Positions 12,052 to 25,157 of a stretch of DNA of 64,000 nucleotides are shown piece by piece; the stretch's first letter is position 1, and every line of letters starts with the position of its first letter. The translations under genes were made by a program, and so were the position numbers. This stretch comes from Galerina marginata (Eukaryota > Basidiomycota > Agaricomycetes > Agaricales > Galerinaceae): NCBI GenBank assembly GCA_023014335.1, contig JAECYW010000006.1, positions 682,001 through 746,000 on the forward strand, written 5' to 3'. The notes below the pieces were generated by a model. It saw nothing but the letters and a program-made list of their open reading frames with translations. It did not search any database and had not been told where the DNA came from.

Positions 12052-13289
12052 ATGTCTGGAGATCCTCTATCTGGAAGTCCAGCGGAGTTCGCAGTAATTT
12101 CGTCCGAGAAGAGCTGGTATCTCGGGCAATATTTTTCTGCCATCCTTCTTGGTAGGTAGTCCTTGCACCGGCAGACGTTCATCGACTGATATAACATGGT
12201 TTTCAGGTGCACAGATATCACTGGCCATCCAGTCAACTTACTACCTGGCTCAAGGACCACATTCTCTGCGCAAAAAAGCGTTCTTCATTGCATACAGCAT
12301 AATTCTTGCTATCCTTCTTGTGATCGCGGTTTCGTCGACTCAAATCATAGGATTCCTGATGTGGATCACCAATCGCGATATACCTGGCGGCCCTGAAGCG
12401 TATTTGATAGAAACGGGTTTTTCTGGCTGGATTGACACATTGTCAACATCTGCTCTAATAGCAAGTAACTTCATTGGCGATGCTATGTTGGTGTGTGCTG
12501 AGTCCCTTTCATCAATCTATATTGTTATTAATTCGTTTATCTCGGAATTACAGCTGTACCGCTGCTACGTTCTCCTACCCGACTATAGATTTGTTGTACT
12601 TCCCGTATTGCTATTCATTACTTCGAACGGTAATGCATATCTATTCCACAATCGTGTCCAAAGAACTCAAATTTCGAGTTCAAACAGTTCTCGGTATTCT
12701 CACCGTCATCGAAAGCGCCTTGCCCAGTTCAAGATTTTTTGCGGGTCGCGTACAAAGCTTTGGAGTAACCTGGGTGGCGTTGACTGTCGCCTTCAATGTT
12801 GTCGTTACTTCGCTCATTTGTGGACGTATCATTCTTGCGCATATGTCCATTAAACGCCTGGGAGTCGCCGACCATGCCGCTGAACGATGGGGAATTATCG
12901 CAATCCTCATCGAATCAGCTCTGCCCTTTAGCGTCGCTGGCATCATTCATTCGGTTCTTTTTGGCATTTCGAATCAATGGGTTGTCTTGATTGGCGACGT
13001 CTGGGGAAGTATGACAGTTAGTATACCCTTCCTCCCATCCACGAGCTACTGACATAAGCAATCAAATCTACAGGGACTATCACCCCAGCTCATCATCCTC
13101 CGAGTTGCGATGGGTCGCGCCTGGACAAAAGAGGAGGTTTCAGCAAGAAGTGCTCTCCACTTCAAAAATGAAGAGAATACGACCACGGTTTTCTCAGAGA
13201 AGAGGATAGAGAATATCACCTCGCTGAATGACACAGGTAGTGATGCATCACGAGATAAGCTGGATGTGATAGTGGAGTCCCCTGTCTGA
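12052..13289 (+). CDS. Multi-pass (7TM-like) membrane protein, five exons, 337 aa
   Basis: Exons 12052-12151, 12207-12490, 12554-12629, 12679-13016, 13074-13289 sum to 338 codons. About seven hydrophobic helices are visible, starting with YFSAILLGAQISLAI and FIAYSIILAILLVIAV. The sequence GDAMLLYRCYVL after the third helix is the D..LLYRCY signature common in basidiomycete 7TM-like proteins. The C-terminal tail is polar and cytosolic (KEEVSARSALHFKNEEN). The fourth exon could instead start at 12664, which also keeps phase. Ligand and role are unknown; a receptor-like or transporter role is possible. It resembles the 383-aa protein at 25.2 kb in topology and in the position of the aromatic-R-C motif. 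Confidence 0.8.
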
Positions 13290-14163
13290 TTTTAGCAGTA
13301 ATTCGCAACTACATATTTCGGACAGTTTATCTGCCATCTTGTTTTCTTCCTTCCAGTATATGATTATTTGTATTTACTAGCCAATGGAATTTTTAACCAA
13401 GTACTTGGTCAATGCTTCGCACAGCAAAACTCGTCCCAGTCGGTCTATTAATCTCACTCCTTTTTATTAGGGAAGGTGGTCTATAAAGAGGTCGATACAT
13501 CATCTCTGACGATCCCCTCGTCGTCGTCAACTACAGACAACCGTGACTCCTCCTCCCGAACGCGCACACAACGCGCTCGAGGGTTCTGTATAAGTCGGAT
13601 TGGATCCCGTCCTTACCCACCGTCGATAATCGAGCGCACGAGCTATTCGCACACCCACTCCGTGTTTGGATCAGGGGAAATTTCCGACCTCTGAATTCAA
13701 CCTCGAGCCACAGGACCAGCCAGACCCACAAAACATAAATCCGACCCCCGGTCGCCCCTCCCCGAAAACGTGCCATGCATCTTCTCCTTCCGCATCACGG
13801 CATACGTACTCGGCGAGCCAAAGGAATGGGAATGGAGCATGCGCAGGGCAACACGCAGTTCGGGTATACCTTCACAGTCAACGTGCACTGGCACGCGCTG
13901 AAGGCCGTGCAACGCTGCGCGCGTGCGCTCGCCTCTGCCACTTCCTGCTCCTCCAGTCCCAGCGGATACACACACCCCTCAACAGCATCCCCTGGTGGTT
14001 CAATCACCACGAGTTGGATAACCACAACATGCGGACTGCGGCTCGCACTCACCGCATCGACCTCGGGAGGCGAGGAGGGAGGCGAGGCACAAACAACTCA
14101 TTGGTACGGGCACTGTGCCCGGGTCTATCATAGATCATTCGACGGGTCTAATTCACTATCGTT

Positions 14164-14292
14164 TGATGGCGATGGCGATGGCGAAGGTCAAGGGAGTGGC
14201 GAAGGCGAAGGTGAAGGTTAGGGGAGTGGCGATGGCGATGGCGAAGGTCAGGGGAATGGCAATGGCGAAGGTCAGGGGGATGGCGATGAGGG
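14164..14292. repeat. Minisatellite of GGCGATGGCGAAGGTCAGGG type
   Basis: Imperfect head-to-tail units built from GGCGATGGC and GGCGAAGGTCAGGG with A/G variation run through this interval. The repeat creates long open frames on the plus strand, which I treat as artefacts. Confidence 0.75.
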
Positions 14293-14601
14293 CTATGGGA
14301 TCAATGACTATCCCGATGACATAACCAACCAGGTTGACTGGGTTTGATGAACCTAAGCATCGTTCTTAGCCTCAACTCTGCTTGTAGTGGTGCGGAAATT
14401 GTATTAGGGTAAAAGGCAATGACAAACGTAAACTTTCCCATGAAAGGGAGTACGAGGCACCGTCTGCCGCTTCGTCGTGAGGATAGGACTCTCCACGTTC
14501 CCATTGGCGTCGTCTGTTTGGCTTTCCTAGTGGTCGCAACATGTAGCACAAGTGAGCGCAGGGGAAGTGCATCCTTTGTTGATTCCATTCGCCGCGGCGA
14601 C

Positions 14602-14633
14602 TACATCAGGAAAACCCTCATCTGCTTATTTGC
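14602..14633 (+). repeat. Left copy of a 32-bp inverted repeat pair
   Basis: Starts TACATCAGGAAAA and ends TGCTTATTTGC. The same core with a few changes lies in reverse orientation at 17028-17059. Flanking DNA in both copies carries several ACTTATT/AATAAGT motifs and a CTGATT or CTCATT before TACTTATTC. Confidence 0.55.
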
Positions 14634-16129
14634 CGGTATACGCCAGAATAAGGAAATATATGCTTAAATCAGTTGAAATGAGTTGGGTAAGTTGGGTAAG
14701 TCAAATAAGTCAGGTCCCTCCTAAATTGGCAACTGATTGGGTGTTCATCGCAGACTGATTCTTACTTATTCACGAAGATATGCATAAATTTCCATATCCG
14801 CGGTGGGTAACCTAGGTTTCCTTTTCACAGAACTTAGCAGATGTAAAAGAGATCGCAAAAAAGCAATATATTCAAGGACTAATAAACATATAAGGCCACT
14901 ATTCTAGTCTACGCGGCTTAACAACAGCGAGGGCGAGCTGCAAAAGACAAAGCACATCAGGTCCCGGTTACCAAAACATAACCATGAACACTTACGGTTA
15001 TGAACCATATGAAACACACTGAACGGCCCAAAAAAACCTGCCTGTACGGGTAGAGACAGAGACAGGTACAAATCAATGACTGAAACAGGCGGGTAGCTAA
15101 GAACTCACATAAGATGTCCAACGAAGAGAGTAGGGGCGAGAGGGGAGGTGCCGTGATTTGCTCTCAGTTTTCTACTGATCTTCGCGCAGTAGATGCCGCG
15201 GCTTGGGGGTAGGTAGTGACGATCGAAAGTCGGTGATTGAGGAGTGGGCGGACGGGCAGCGGGCGACAGCGAACGTTGCTTCGGCATCCCAAGCTCGATG
15301 TGGGCTAGAAAAAAAGTAAGTAATGATTCAATGAGGCTATGAGTTGTATCTTACTTACCTTGTCAATTTGAAATTCGAAAGGCTACATTAACACAATCAA
15401 CTTAAGGATGCGCCTGCGGAAACATTGACCGTCAAGGTCAGAAGCCGCTATATACGAGGTAAGCAAATTTTCGAGCTTTAATAGAAGAAAGTATTACGGA
15501 CCTTAATTACTTTTTACAGCCCTAACACCTTGGTTTGCCTGCACGGCGCGGTCAAGGCCGTTCGCGCACCCCGCAAGTCGATAGCGCACCAACAAATGCA
15601 AAATAGACGAGGCTGCGGAGATCCGACTGGCTCTGTTGCGAGAAGGAATTCCTTGACGTCGGGGTTGGTACGATGCCGGGGGCTTCATGGGTGATGCTGG
15701 GTTGTCCTCGGTGCGTTTGGGCAGTCGTTACCGACTTAGATGGCTGGCTGACGCGGGCGGGCATGTATGTGTAGCGCGGATAAGCCTCACGCCTCGATGG
15801 TTAATCCTAGGGCTACCATCGCGAGCTACAAACGCTGATGGGGAGTAAAGGGGAGGCGGCGTCAACCACAGACACGGTAGGGGGCAGTTTGAACGTACCG
15901 GTCACCCATGTTCTTCAGTCGTGGACACCATGATGCGCGAATGAGACAAAACCGAGAAAGATATCGACGACGCGAGCGTGCATCGAAAGCGGAGAGAGGA
16001 TGGTGGTTGGAGTTGAAGTTGAATTCTGTTGATTTCTCACGTTCAACCACAATCAACATGGTCACATGTGTCGGAGCTTGAACTGACTTAGCAGTTCTCA
16101 AAGCAAACACTACTGATCCGTGTCTTACC

Positions 16130-16770
16130 CACTCTCCCTTTCACCGCCGTCGATGTTTTCTCGCGCACCAACACCACAACTTCCTTCTCTGCTGTTGACG
16201 TGGTCTCTGCGGGCGCACCATCACTGCAACCCCTTTCTCTGCCATCAACATTGCCATTACAGGTACCGGTACACTATCACCACCTCTATCACCGCCGTCG
16301 ACGTGGCCGTCGACGCAGAGCCTCTCTCTCGCTGCCATGAATGTTTTTGCAGCGGACGCGCCATCTGACCCCCTCTGCCATCGACACGGTTTCTGCTGGT
16401 GTACCTTGACCACAACCTCCACCGCCACTGACGTACGCTGTAATTCCGTCGACGTAGTTTCTACTAGCGTATGTCACCGCGACCTTCACCGCCGCTGACG
16501 TGGTCATTGACGCAGACATTTCTTTCACAGGCTTCGATGTTGTCACCGCAAGCCCACTGCAGCCTCCTTTTACTGCCTTCGATGTGGGCGCTGTGAGCGC
16601 ACCATTACCACGACCTCCTTCACCGCCTCTAACTTGAACGTGGTCGCCGCCGCGGTTTTTCACCGGCATTGATGTGGTTGCTGCAACCTCCTCCGCCTTG
16701 TTGTTGATGTGGTTGCTGCGGGTGCACCATCACCATAAGCTCCTTCACCACCGTTGACGTGGTCCCATCC
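16130..16770. repeat. Degenerate GC-rich minisatellite
   Basis: Diverged units of about 50-60 nt, each with a variant of CACCGCCGTTGACGTGGT followed by GCGCACCATCACC and CAACCTCCTTC. Open frames on both strands across the array (16120-16670) follow from the repeat and have no domain. Confidence 0.65.
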
Positions 16771-17027
16771 TGTATTGATGTTGCGTAGAATTTTTTAAAT
16801 GCTATAATAGAATCAATTTGACACTAAGGATATTGGAGCATATATTAGAGAATAAGAACCCCGTAAGTCAATTCTTTCTAATCAAAACAGATTAACTGGG
16901 ATTTTGTGCTGAATAAGTAATGAGCGGCTGATCCACAACTGATTGCAAACTTATAAGAGCTAACTTGGCAACGTAAGTTGACATCAGTTTGGCGACACTT
17001 TGCCCATACTGATTACAACTTATTTTC

Positions 17028-17059
17028 GCAAATAAGCAATTTAGGTTTTTCCTGATGTA
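17028..17059 (-). repeat. Right copy of a 32-bp inverted repeat pair
   Basis: Reverse-oriented match to 14602-14633. Together they could be ends of a non-autonomous DNA element of about 2.4 kb, or two unrelated copies of one dispersed repeat. Target-site duplications were not recognised. Confidence 0.55.
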
Positions 17060-19618
17060 ATTTGGTAACTCAAAAAAAAAATAGTCACAAACGACGAGAG
17101 ATTTGCGGATGTAGGTGCGCATGGTCCATAGATTGGTGAGCGAGGAGCGGACGACAGAGCTGAGTGATATGCACCAAAGCTTTCGATGCTTTACCTTGGT
17201 AGCGGTGGTGGGAGGCGAATTGGAGTAGATGATGTACCACCTGTGCAGAAAGCAGAGCGCAGATCACACGGAAAAAAGGTGGGAGGCCAAAAAGCGACGT
17301 ATTCATTGTTGACTCTGCGTTATAGATGGAAAGTTGCAGGAACTGCGATTGGAATCCACTATTAAACAGTGGAACATCAACCTAAGTGATCAATCGGGAG
17401 GTAAGTGTGGTAAGAACGAGCGATGCAGATAAGAACATCCAAATCGCAAGTGAGAATGGATTGATTGAAATTATTCGTGGCTTACTCAGTCTCCCTTCAC
17501 AGTATCCGCCTGGCACATTTTTTTTCACTATTTCCAATCTGCTTACAGCCCACGCCGCCCACATCTCTCGGGAATGGGATGGCCACGCGACATAGCGACT
17601 TAGCCTATGTATAGGTTTGTATGTACAATGGGAAGGGAAGAAGGCGGCTGCACCGCCTGGGTTTCCTACCAATTCCAGTCGCCTCGTGGTCGCCACGACT
17701 GTGGTTTACTCTGAAATAAGAGGCCTAGATGGTAAGGAATTTGTTTAGAAACAGCATAATAGCGTTTAGGAGGAAGAACTTACATCGCCAGGTCAGCAGG
17801 CGTGGATACGTTGGACGAAGGCAACCTACAAGTCTACGACAGGGAGCTCGCAGAGGAACTAACTCTCGAAAAAGGCGTTGGCGGTAAGCCTACTCTAGCG
17901 GCGAAGCTCAGAGGCGCGTCGAGCAGGCGTACGGTCAGGCAGACACGCATTGGTAAGAACCAAGCAACGATGTCTTTCGTCAGTCCAGAAAGTCTCATCC
18001 TCTGGGAGAATAGTTCGCCGAACCAAGAACGCGAACCTCGAACCACGAACCTCGAACCCTCGTCAGATGGCGAACCCAAGGCGAACCTCCGGTCCTCCAT
18101 AGCCGTGTGATCTATTTAGATGCGCCGGGCCCGCTTGGTCCGTGGCCTTCAGTTGCGGACGCGCCTCCTCCTACTGAGTATGCTCCCTCGCTGTCTCGCA
18201 GTCTATCTCTGGCCTTACGACCTTTTTGTTTGCATTCCGACGCCATTTAAATCAATGTTACTCAACGGTCTATCTGGACAAAAGCGCAAGTCTGCTACTT
18301 AATAACTTCTCGGGAGTCACTTACTAACTGTGCATCCTGCGCCAACGAAGGGCCATGCTGCTAAGAATTGATGGGGCAGGCGGGCGTCGGGAGCCTGTAC
18401 TGCTTACTGCTTAAATGTATTTTTGGAAGATTCAAGATGATTGTGAGTGCCAGAGTTCAACCATTCCAGTCAAAAGACGTTGGCCACTGACCGGTCCCGC
18501 CAGTGGCACTACTAGTATATATGGAAGTGGGCCCCGAACTTACAGGAAATTTTGCCGGAGGTGTCTTAAGTAACCAGGTTCGAGGTTCGGCGTTCGAGGT
18601 TCGTCGAACCGGTTCGGCGAACTTTGACCCCAGTGGGCGAGATGTCCTCCGTCAGTCACACCGCTACTTGCGGCCCGGGTCAGGTGCCAATGGTATCTAA
18701 TCTAATCTGATCTCGGGCAGCTCGGGACTTCCAAGCAGGTCTTTCCCGCGTCAATTCTCCAACGGTAAATTTGTCGCAAGAGCCTCTTAGACTATGCCTT
18801 TTGATCCGTTATGATCATGCACGTCTCTGCTCAGCGGAAATAGCGACCGGACCACGGGAAATCGGGATGTTGGGGGCAATGACAACGATCCGAGGTGCGA
18901 ACGCGGAACGAACGAATTGGCGATGGTTTATTATCTAAATTTTGGTCATTTCTCACTTGAATGAAGGGTTTAAGATCCAGTTCAGCGTAATTGCCAGGAC
19001 AAAGAAAACCGGATCATATCCAGCCAGCGTTGGTTTATTTCTGACCATCACATCGTGGCGATGGTCATACTCACGCCGTGTTATCTCCCAGTCCCACGTC
19101 CTGCCTCTCCTTCAAGAACGGTGATCATCAAGGGTACATGCTTTCCTTTCCTTGCTTGCTTTCCTCTGCTACTTGCTTCGATTTATCGAGAAATTTCGCC
19201 GGCATACACGAAGTCTTCGACCTGACCTGCCTTGCTCGTGACAGAACATTAGCACTCCGCGGACTATGGACCAAGTGGACGTATGCTGGCATTGCTTCAA
19301 TTCCTTCGCCAGGCATCATCTAACCCACTTCGTCCTGTGAGAATCGGGTCAGCGATTGGGATAAATTGCCGTCGACCTTGTGCTCGCCTTGAGGCGCTCT
19401 GGTTGACTGGCATGCACATCTCACCGTCGTTTTAAAGCTCGTTTTCCTACCATTGAACATTCCAACTCCCCTCTTTTCCTCTCAATTTTAATCCCAACCA
19501 AGCTCGGGTGCCGGGTAACATAACAACCGATAGAGCATTGAGATAACTTTTAGCGTTTTAACGTTTAACCTCCCCACGTGTATCTTGTATTCCTTGACTT
19601 CCTCAGCGCTGACGCAAC

Positions 19619-20912
19619 ATGTGTATTATCGTTGACCATAGGCCGTCTTCTCGTTCGTTCGCACACCCAAAGGCAAGAATTACTTTGACCTTTCCAAGCA
19701 CCACAGTAGAAGACCGTTACGCAGGAATTAGTAGTCGACTACCTGCCGAGCTATTCCGCCCTATCATTAGATATATTACACATCCTCCAACGTTGAACGC
19801 TATTGCGCTAACCTGCCACTTCCTCCTCCTCGACGCGCAGAGGAAACTCTATGCTAACATCCCTGCGACGCCGTCCTTCTCTCTCTCTGATTCCAAGTAC
19901 TCGTCGCGATCTTCATCTCCTACCTTCGCAGCGGCAGCCGCTCCCCAGATGCACATCGCCTTCCTCCACACCATAACATCCTACAACCCGGCCCTTGCCT
20001 TATTAGTGAAATCCTACCATTCCCCCTCCATTGTTTCCTACAACGAATCGCCTCTCTGGGATCTCACCATTCGAGGACTTCGCATGATGCACAACCTCAA
20101 GCACCTTCACTTCCGCGCATTCGGTGGACATCCCGCGGCCGCGGAGCTTCTCTGGGGGTGTAAATTTAGATTGGAAACACTCATATGGGGAAGTCACTCC
20201 GACGAGAGTGCGTTTGGGCGAGTGTTACAGGAACAAGACGCGCTGAGGGAGCTTTATTTGGAATGTCGGGACGACAGCGGAAGTGTGAATAGTATAGCGT
20301 TGGCTGCGTGCTCTAGCTTGACTGCCCTGGGTGGAAATCGCACAACGGTGGAAGCCCTACTTCCTGGACGAGGTGTACGGCGCCTCGCGTGGGTGCCAGA
20401 TTTAGAGGACGACAACAGCCTCCCGCTGATAGGAATGGAAAAAGCGCTCGGTGAGCTGACGACGCTATCGTTCGGTGGGTATTTCTCTCGTCCCGGATTG
20501 GAGAGGTTGGTTTACCAATTGCGAGGGCTGGAGGTGCTTGAACTCGTCGGGCTAAACGATGTCACCGTAAGTTGTTACTGTTTCCTCCTGTGGCCGATAT
20601 TTTTTCTCCCAAGCATTTTACTAACCTGCTTCTCGACAGGAAATATCACTCATAAAGCATCTCAAAAATCTTCGCGAACTCGTCTTCTCCTGCCGCGGAG
20701 GCAGCCCCGTATTTCCTATTCCGCTCCAAGACCGTGAACTCGTTGTCCAGAATCTCTTTTCAGACTGCCTTAAGCTCCTGTGTATCGACATCGCGCACAG
20801 CTGGCAGAACGTCGATGAGATTAGGTACCAGCGATGGATGCGAGGAGTGGATACGCCGGTGACAATAATGATGGACGAAGTTAGGGCAGAGCGGTTTGGA
20901 TTTTGTTATTGA
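19619..20912 (+). CDS. F-box-like / leucine-rich protein, two exons, 406 aa
   Basis: Exons 19619-20566 and 20640-20912 (73-nt intron, GTAAGT to CGACAG) total 407 codons. Near residues 40-80, SRLPAELFRPIIRYI...LNAIALTCHFLL fits an F-box-like helix-loop start of the kind that binds Skp1 in SCF ubiquitin ligases. The rest has degenerate leucine-rich strands (LTIRGLRMMHNLKHLHFRAF, LRELYLEC, LTTLSFGGYF, LEVLELVGLNDV, LKNLRELVFSC). Such single-copy F-box/LRR genes are numerous in Agaricomycetes and usually have unknown substrates. Start: first ATG of the open frame. Confident that it is a gene; the F-box call is moderate. Confidence 0.75.
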
Positions 20913-22447
20913 AGGAATTCAGGTTCCGTAGACCCTGCCTTATTTTCTTATGACCCCAGCTATACGCACGAATTTCTTAAATTACCAGTATTAGTCGTTT
21001 TGGCAATCCAAAGTGACACCAACCTTAGGTCAAAGAGAGCGTCTTTTAAATTAATATTTTCTGACTCAATGAATGCCTGGCAGCGGTAAACGCGAGCTGA
21101 GTCGCACCTTCAATACCCGATGACGAGTCATCTTCTGCTTTACCAGCCTTTCCGCAAAAGCATTCGTAGTGTGACCCTACGGAGCTGAACGCTGAAACCT
21201 TAGGCATGCAGCAACCTGAAGTACAATAGAAGATGAACGTTTGTGACGAGTGCGTACAAGTTCCAAGGACTTGACCTTGACAGAGGTCCTGGCATGGGCA
21301 TCATTGTTCTGCCTTCCAAAACGGCATGGCGATTTGATTTGAGAGCGGCTAAAGTCCAAAATCACCATGGTATTGACAGAGATTAAGACTGGGCTGCCTA
21401 CCGGGGCACCTCTATCATATATTGCTGCGGTTTAGAGCGCTCTGGCGGCTTGTTTCTATGTCCCGGAGTAAGCGTCGGTCGCTGCCTGGTTGGAAGTTGG
21501 AACGCTGGACCGCGAGTGACTGGATCAAATCGCAACGAAAATGAGATTGGAGTTTAGGAGACAAATTCCAATCCAAAAATTTCTTTGCGGCTGTCTGGAC
21601 GAAAAACGAAGCCTCATACTTTACATAGGAGTAGAAAATACGGAAATACATCGATCGGTGGATGTTGTAGAGTATAACCGGCGCGGTTCCATTTAGGCAA
21701 TTGCCGGCGTAAAATTTTGTGATGTCACATATTGTCAGAACCGTCAGAACCAAGCACACCCAAATCCCAACCGACAAAGTGATCAGGTGGCGCTGGCAGT
21801 CAACCAATCTGAACCGATGCCACTGGTTGAAGGCAAGCAACTTTTCAACGTCAACGAGTGTCCAACACCTTTGCAACCCCCCATGAATACAGGAACTTCT
21901 ATACTGGAAATACGTGTAACACAAGTGAGTTTTCGAATGCCATCCGATTTGTTCGTGATTTCCGAGTAATTGCAGGTTAATCGAAAAACACCTGCTCGTC
22001 GCTCGAGCATATCGCCAGCTCCACATTGTTCATGAATGATGTGAATCGTTTTAGTAATACATCCATAGTATGTCTCTCTACTAACCTCCCCTGCCCAATG
22101 GTCCCATAATGGTCCGCCTCGCGAAGCATGTGGGTCAACGAAGATATTCGTTAGTGCAGTCTCGTATTTTACCAACGGTTCTTGAAGCATTCGATGGGGA
22201 TCGCCGTACTTGGAAATTTTGTCCGCATCAAGTATCGCACTACATGAGTGGCCTGTATACGAAGTCAAGAAGTGACAGCCAGACATGCTGCGCGATGCGC
22301 CGAGGAAATAAATGACATGCGGGAAGTGTAGCCGCTGACCGACGTGCGACGCCCTCGTATCTCATGTGCGTGATATTCTATGGCCTATAAAGCAACATTA
22401 ATTGTGCTGCTTTCCTTTAATTTCCATTCGACATACACAACTTTAGC
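20913..22447. other. Spacer with an unresolved, possibly decayed minus-strand gene
   Basis: Minus-strand frames at 22286-21783 and 22026-21415 are open for 167 and 203 codons, but no splice pattern joins them convincingly and no domain is seen. The hydrophobic part ILVGIWVCLVLTVLTIC-like near 21770-21720 could be one membrane segment. A decayed membrane-protein gene is possible. The rest of the stretch is non-coding. Confidence 0.3.
22386..22392 (+). promoter_or_regulatory. Candidate TATA box of the peroxygenase gene
   Basis: TATAAAG lies 56 bp before the ATG at 22448, a reasonable distance for a short 5' leader. Sequence match only. Confidence 0.4.
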
Positions 22448-23853
22448 ATGCGTCCAATAACCCTAATCAGTCTCGTATTTCTGGCCTGTTCCTCTGCTCT
22501 TGCCTTTCCGTCCTACGTATCGCTAGCTGGACTAAGCAGAGAAGACCTAAACACCATTGTTCCAACCCTGCCATTTCATGCCCCAAAGCCCCCTCCTGGG
22601 CCGTTGAACGACACATCCGCCAAGCTTGTTAATGATCATGCCCATCCGTGGAGGCCGCTTGCTCCTGGCGATATCCGTGGTCCATGCCCAGGTCTGAATA
22701 CGCTTGCGTCACATGGGGTAAGTTTATCATTTAAAAAATGACAACGAGCCCTACGTATAACTGGACTGTTTGCAGTGGCTCCCTCGAAATGGGATTGCAA
22801 CCCCGGCGCAAATCATAACCGCTGTACAAGAAGGTCAGTAATAAAACGATTTCCTTGGAGCTCCTCCCGATTTCACTTCCCAAGGCTTTAACATGAACAA
22901 TTTTCTCGCCATTTTTATTACTTATGGTGCTTTCCTTGTCGATGGAAACGTTATAACCAACGAGTTGAGCATCGGAGGAAAGACTTCCCGTACTGGGCCC
23001 TCCCCTGGCCCGCCGGCTATAGTGGGCGGTCTGAACACTCACGCGGTGTTTGAAGGCGAGTTAGTTTCACTAGTTAAACTGAAAGGGTATTTAACTTGAC
23101 CGGTGTCATACAGGTGATACTAGCATGACTCGAGGTACGGCGACCGTCATTATTACACTAAACAGTACTCCTGACAACCCTCTCCACAGGCGATTTTTTC
23201 TTTGGAAATAATCACGACTTCAATGAGACGCTGTTTGACGAGGTACTTATGTGTATTGTAACCGCGGTTAATATCTCACTGACGAGAGGATGACCTAGTT
23301 TGTCAAATTCAGTAATAAATTCGGAGCAGGCAAATATAATCTCACAGTAGCCGGAGAGTTCAGATTCCAGCGTATTCAAGATTCCATTGCAACCAACCCT
23401 AACTTCACATTTGTTTCGCCTCGGTACTTTACAGCATATGCGGAATCAACTTTCCCAATCAACTTCTTCATCGACGGACGGCACGAAAACGGACAATTGG
23501 ATCTCAACGTCGCACGTGGCTTCTTCCAGGAGAGTCGATTCCCTGATGGTTTCTTCAGAGCCAGCGGACCCAGGGGCACCGAAGGCATTGAAGTGGTTGC
23601 TGCTGCCCATCCTCTTCAGCCCGGGCGCAATGTAGGTGGCGTCAACAACTACGTCTTAGATCCAACCTCCGCCGATTTCTCGAACTTCTGCTTGTTGTAT
23701 GAAAACTTCGTAAACCAGACGATTAAGGGACTCTACCCAAACCCAACTGGAATTCTACGCGAGGCATTGAACATTAATTTAGATTATTTCTTCCAGGGAC
23801 TCAACGGGGCTGGAGCTGGATGCGCGCAGGTTTTCCCTTACGGAAAGAACTAA
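22448..23853 (+). CDS. Unspecific peroxygenase (heme-thiolate, long type), six exons, 375 aa
   Basis: Secreted heme-thiolate peroxygenase that uses H2O2 to oxygenate aromatic and aliphatic substrates. Exons 22448-22717, 22776-22833, 22885-23055, 23114-23134, 23190-23242, 23299-23853 total 376 codons. The N-terminus is a signal peptide (LISLVFLACSSALA). The motif GPCPGLNTLASHGWLPR holds the heme-ligating Cys, about residue 80. EGDTSMTRGD holds the Mg-site Glu166-Gly-Asp. SPRYFTAYAE gives the acid-base pair Arg233 and Glu240, spaced seven residues as in long UPOs. Length and spacing match the Agrocybe-type enzyme. N-glycosylation sequons are present (NETLF, NLTVAG, NFTF, NQTIK). Exon 4 is only 21 nt, and the intron before it starts with GC (AAG|GCGAGT). 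No stop or frameshift. A TATAAAG lies upstream. Confidence 0.95.
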
Positions 23854-25157
23854 ACTTCCAAGACCCACAGGTTTCTTACAGGCGGGTTTGAAACCTAGAC
23901 TTGTGCTGAGGATTACGGAGGCACGATTAATTGACGTCTATAGATTCATATATTAATTATGACCGGTCTTTTAGACACGAGTATGTTAATCGAAGGCAAA
24001 TAGCTTTCATAAATGATGTTAGCGTGTCCCCAAGGTATGTGATTTGATGGGAAGAGGAAGAGGAAAGTAGGTAAGATCGAGAAAAAATTGTTTACGAACG
24101 GAAACGCTTGGCGCCTACAGGAGACTTGAGGAAATGGTCTCCCTTGCTGGAAGTTGAATTCTTAACTGCCTCTGGTATTTCGACACCAAGGGGCAGGAAA
24201 CTATAAAAAAGACCTGATTCTCGAAAGCTAGTGCGACGTATGAGTTTTCAGGTTTTTTTGGACAGAACATACTGCGGCTTAGGCCTCCGCTCGCTATCTA
24301 GGACAAGGTAGGAATGACCATTCGTGATCGCATCCGGGAAGCACTGCCACTGATCGCATCTAATCTACATATCAGTTCGAATTCCCAACCAAGACCGATT
24401 TCCGGATCAAACCAATCAAAGACCATCACGGCAATGACCGTGCCGTCGTAATCCATGACAAGCAACAGCATCGTTGCCAAGACAGGTATCCCTCCTGTAC
24501 TGTCTCCTGCAGGCTGCATCTCTGCGCTGTGGACTCGAGGAAGTTTTCAATTCGTTGAAACCCCACCAAATTATGAAGCCATCGCCTTGATCAAGTCAAT
24601 TGAAATTGGGAAGGCTAAACTGTTTGCAGCAGATCGACACAAGTGACGAGACAACAATTTGGACAGTGTTGAACGATCACAGTCGCAGCCGTCTAAGTAT
24701 CTCTGATGATCATACGAACGATAAAAGATTCCAACGCTTACTGGATGTGATCAGGTCTATAAGTATGTAAACGCGGTCCTTCAAGGCCTCCGTTAGTTTC
24801 AACACCGCCGTGGGATGAAACAATTACCATGGCCTAACCATCATTTTTAAATCAATGATTGACACAACCTGGACAATTGTGTGCGTGAGGCTTCAGCGGC
24901 ACTACCGACCACCGCAGCAGCAAGTGCGATGATGAAGGACTGAAAGAGGAATGGGTCATGATACTAGGATATTTTTGTCTCCTTCGCTCGCCGGACCATA
25001 TCATACGATAGGAATCATGATGCGTCTGGAAATATTGGACAGCCTCACTGTCTTTACTCTGTTCTCATTGTGTTAGTCCCTCACCGACCGGTATATTATC
25101 AACTACGCTCTGTCGTTTTGTTCCTTCTGATACCCGCCTTCTCCCTTTCGTTAAACC
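23854..25157. other. Intergenic, no gene seen
   Basis: Only short open frames (for example 24455-24646 plus, 24519-24298 minus) without motif, splice partner or codon-bias support. The stretch before 25158 is the likely promoter of the membrane-protein gene. Confidence 0.5.

Larger units (their letters stand above)
13290..19618. other. Gene-poor, repeat-rich stretch
   Basis: No gene model can be closed here. ORFs at 13.7-14.2 kb overlap in several frames and come from biased composition. Short candidate exons (15287-15105 minus, 15764-15552 minus, 17802-18110 plus) have no supporting motif or splice partners. At 18020-18090 and 18575-18625, GAACCTCGAACC-type sequence and its complement GGTTCGAGGTTCG recur in opposite orientation, suggesting a small degenerate inverted-repeat element. 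Confidence 0.5.

Noticed and set aside
13666..14324. Several overlapping 100-150-codon ORFs on both strands
   Set aside because: They come from GC-rich, simple-repeat DNA and have no domain or splice evidence.
16120..16669. Long ORFs on both strands
   Set aside because: They follow from the degenerate minisatellite, which lacks stops by composition.
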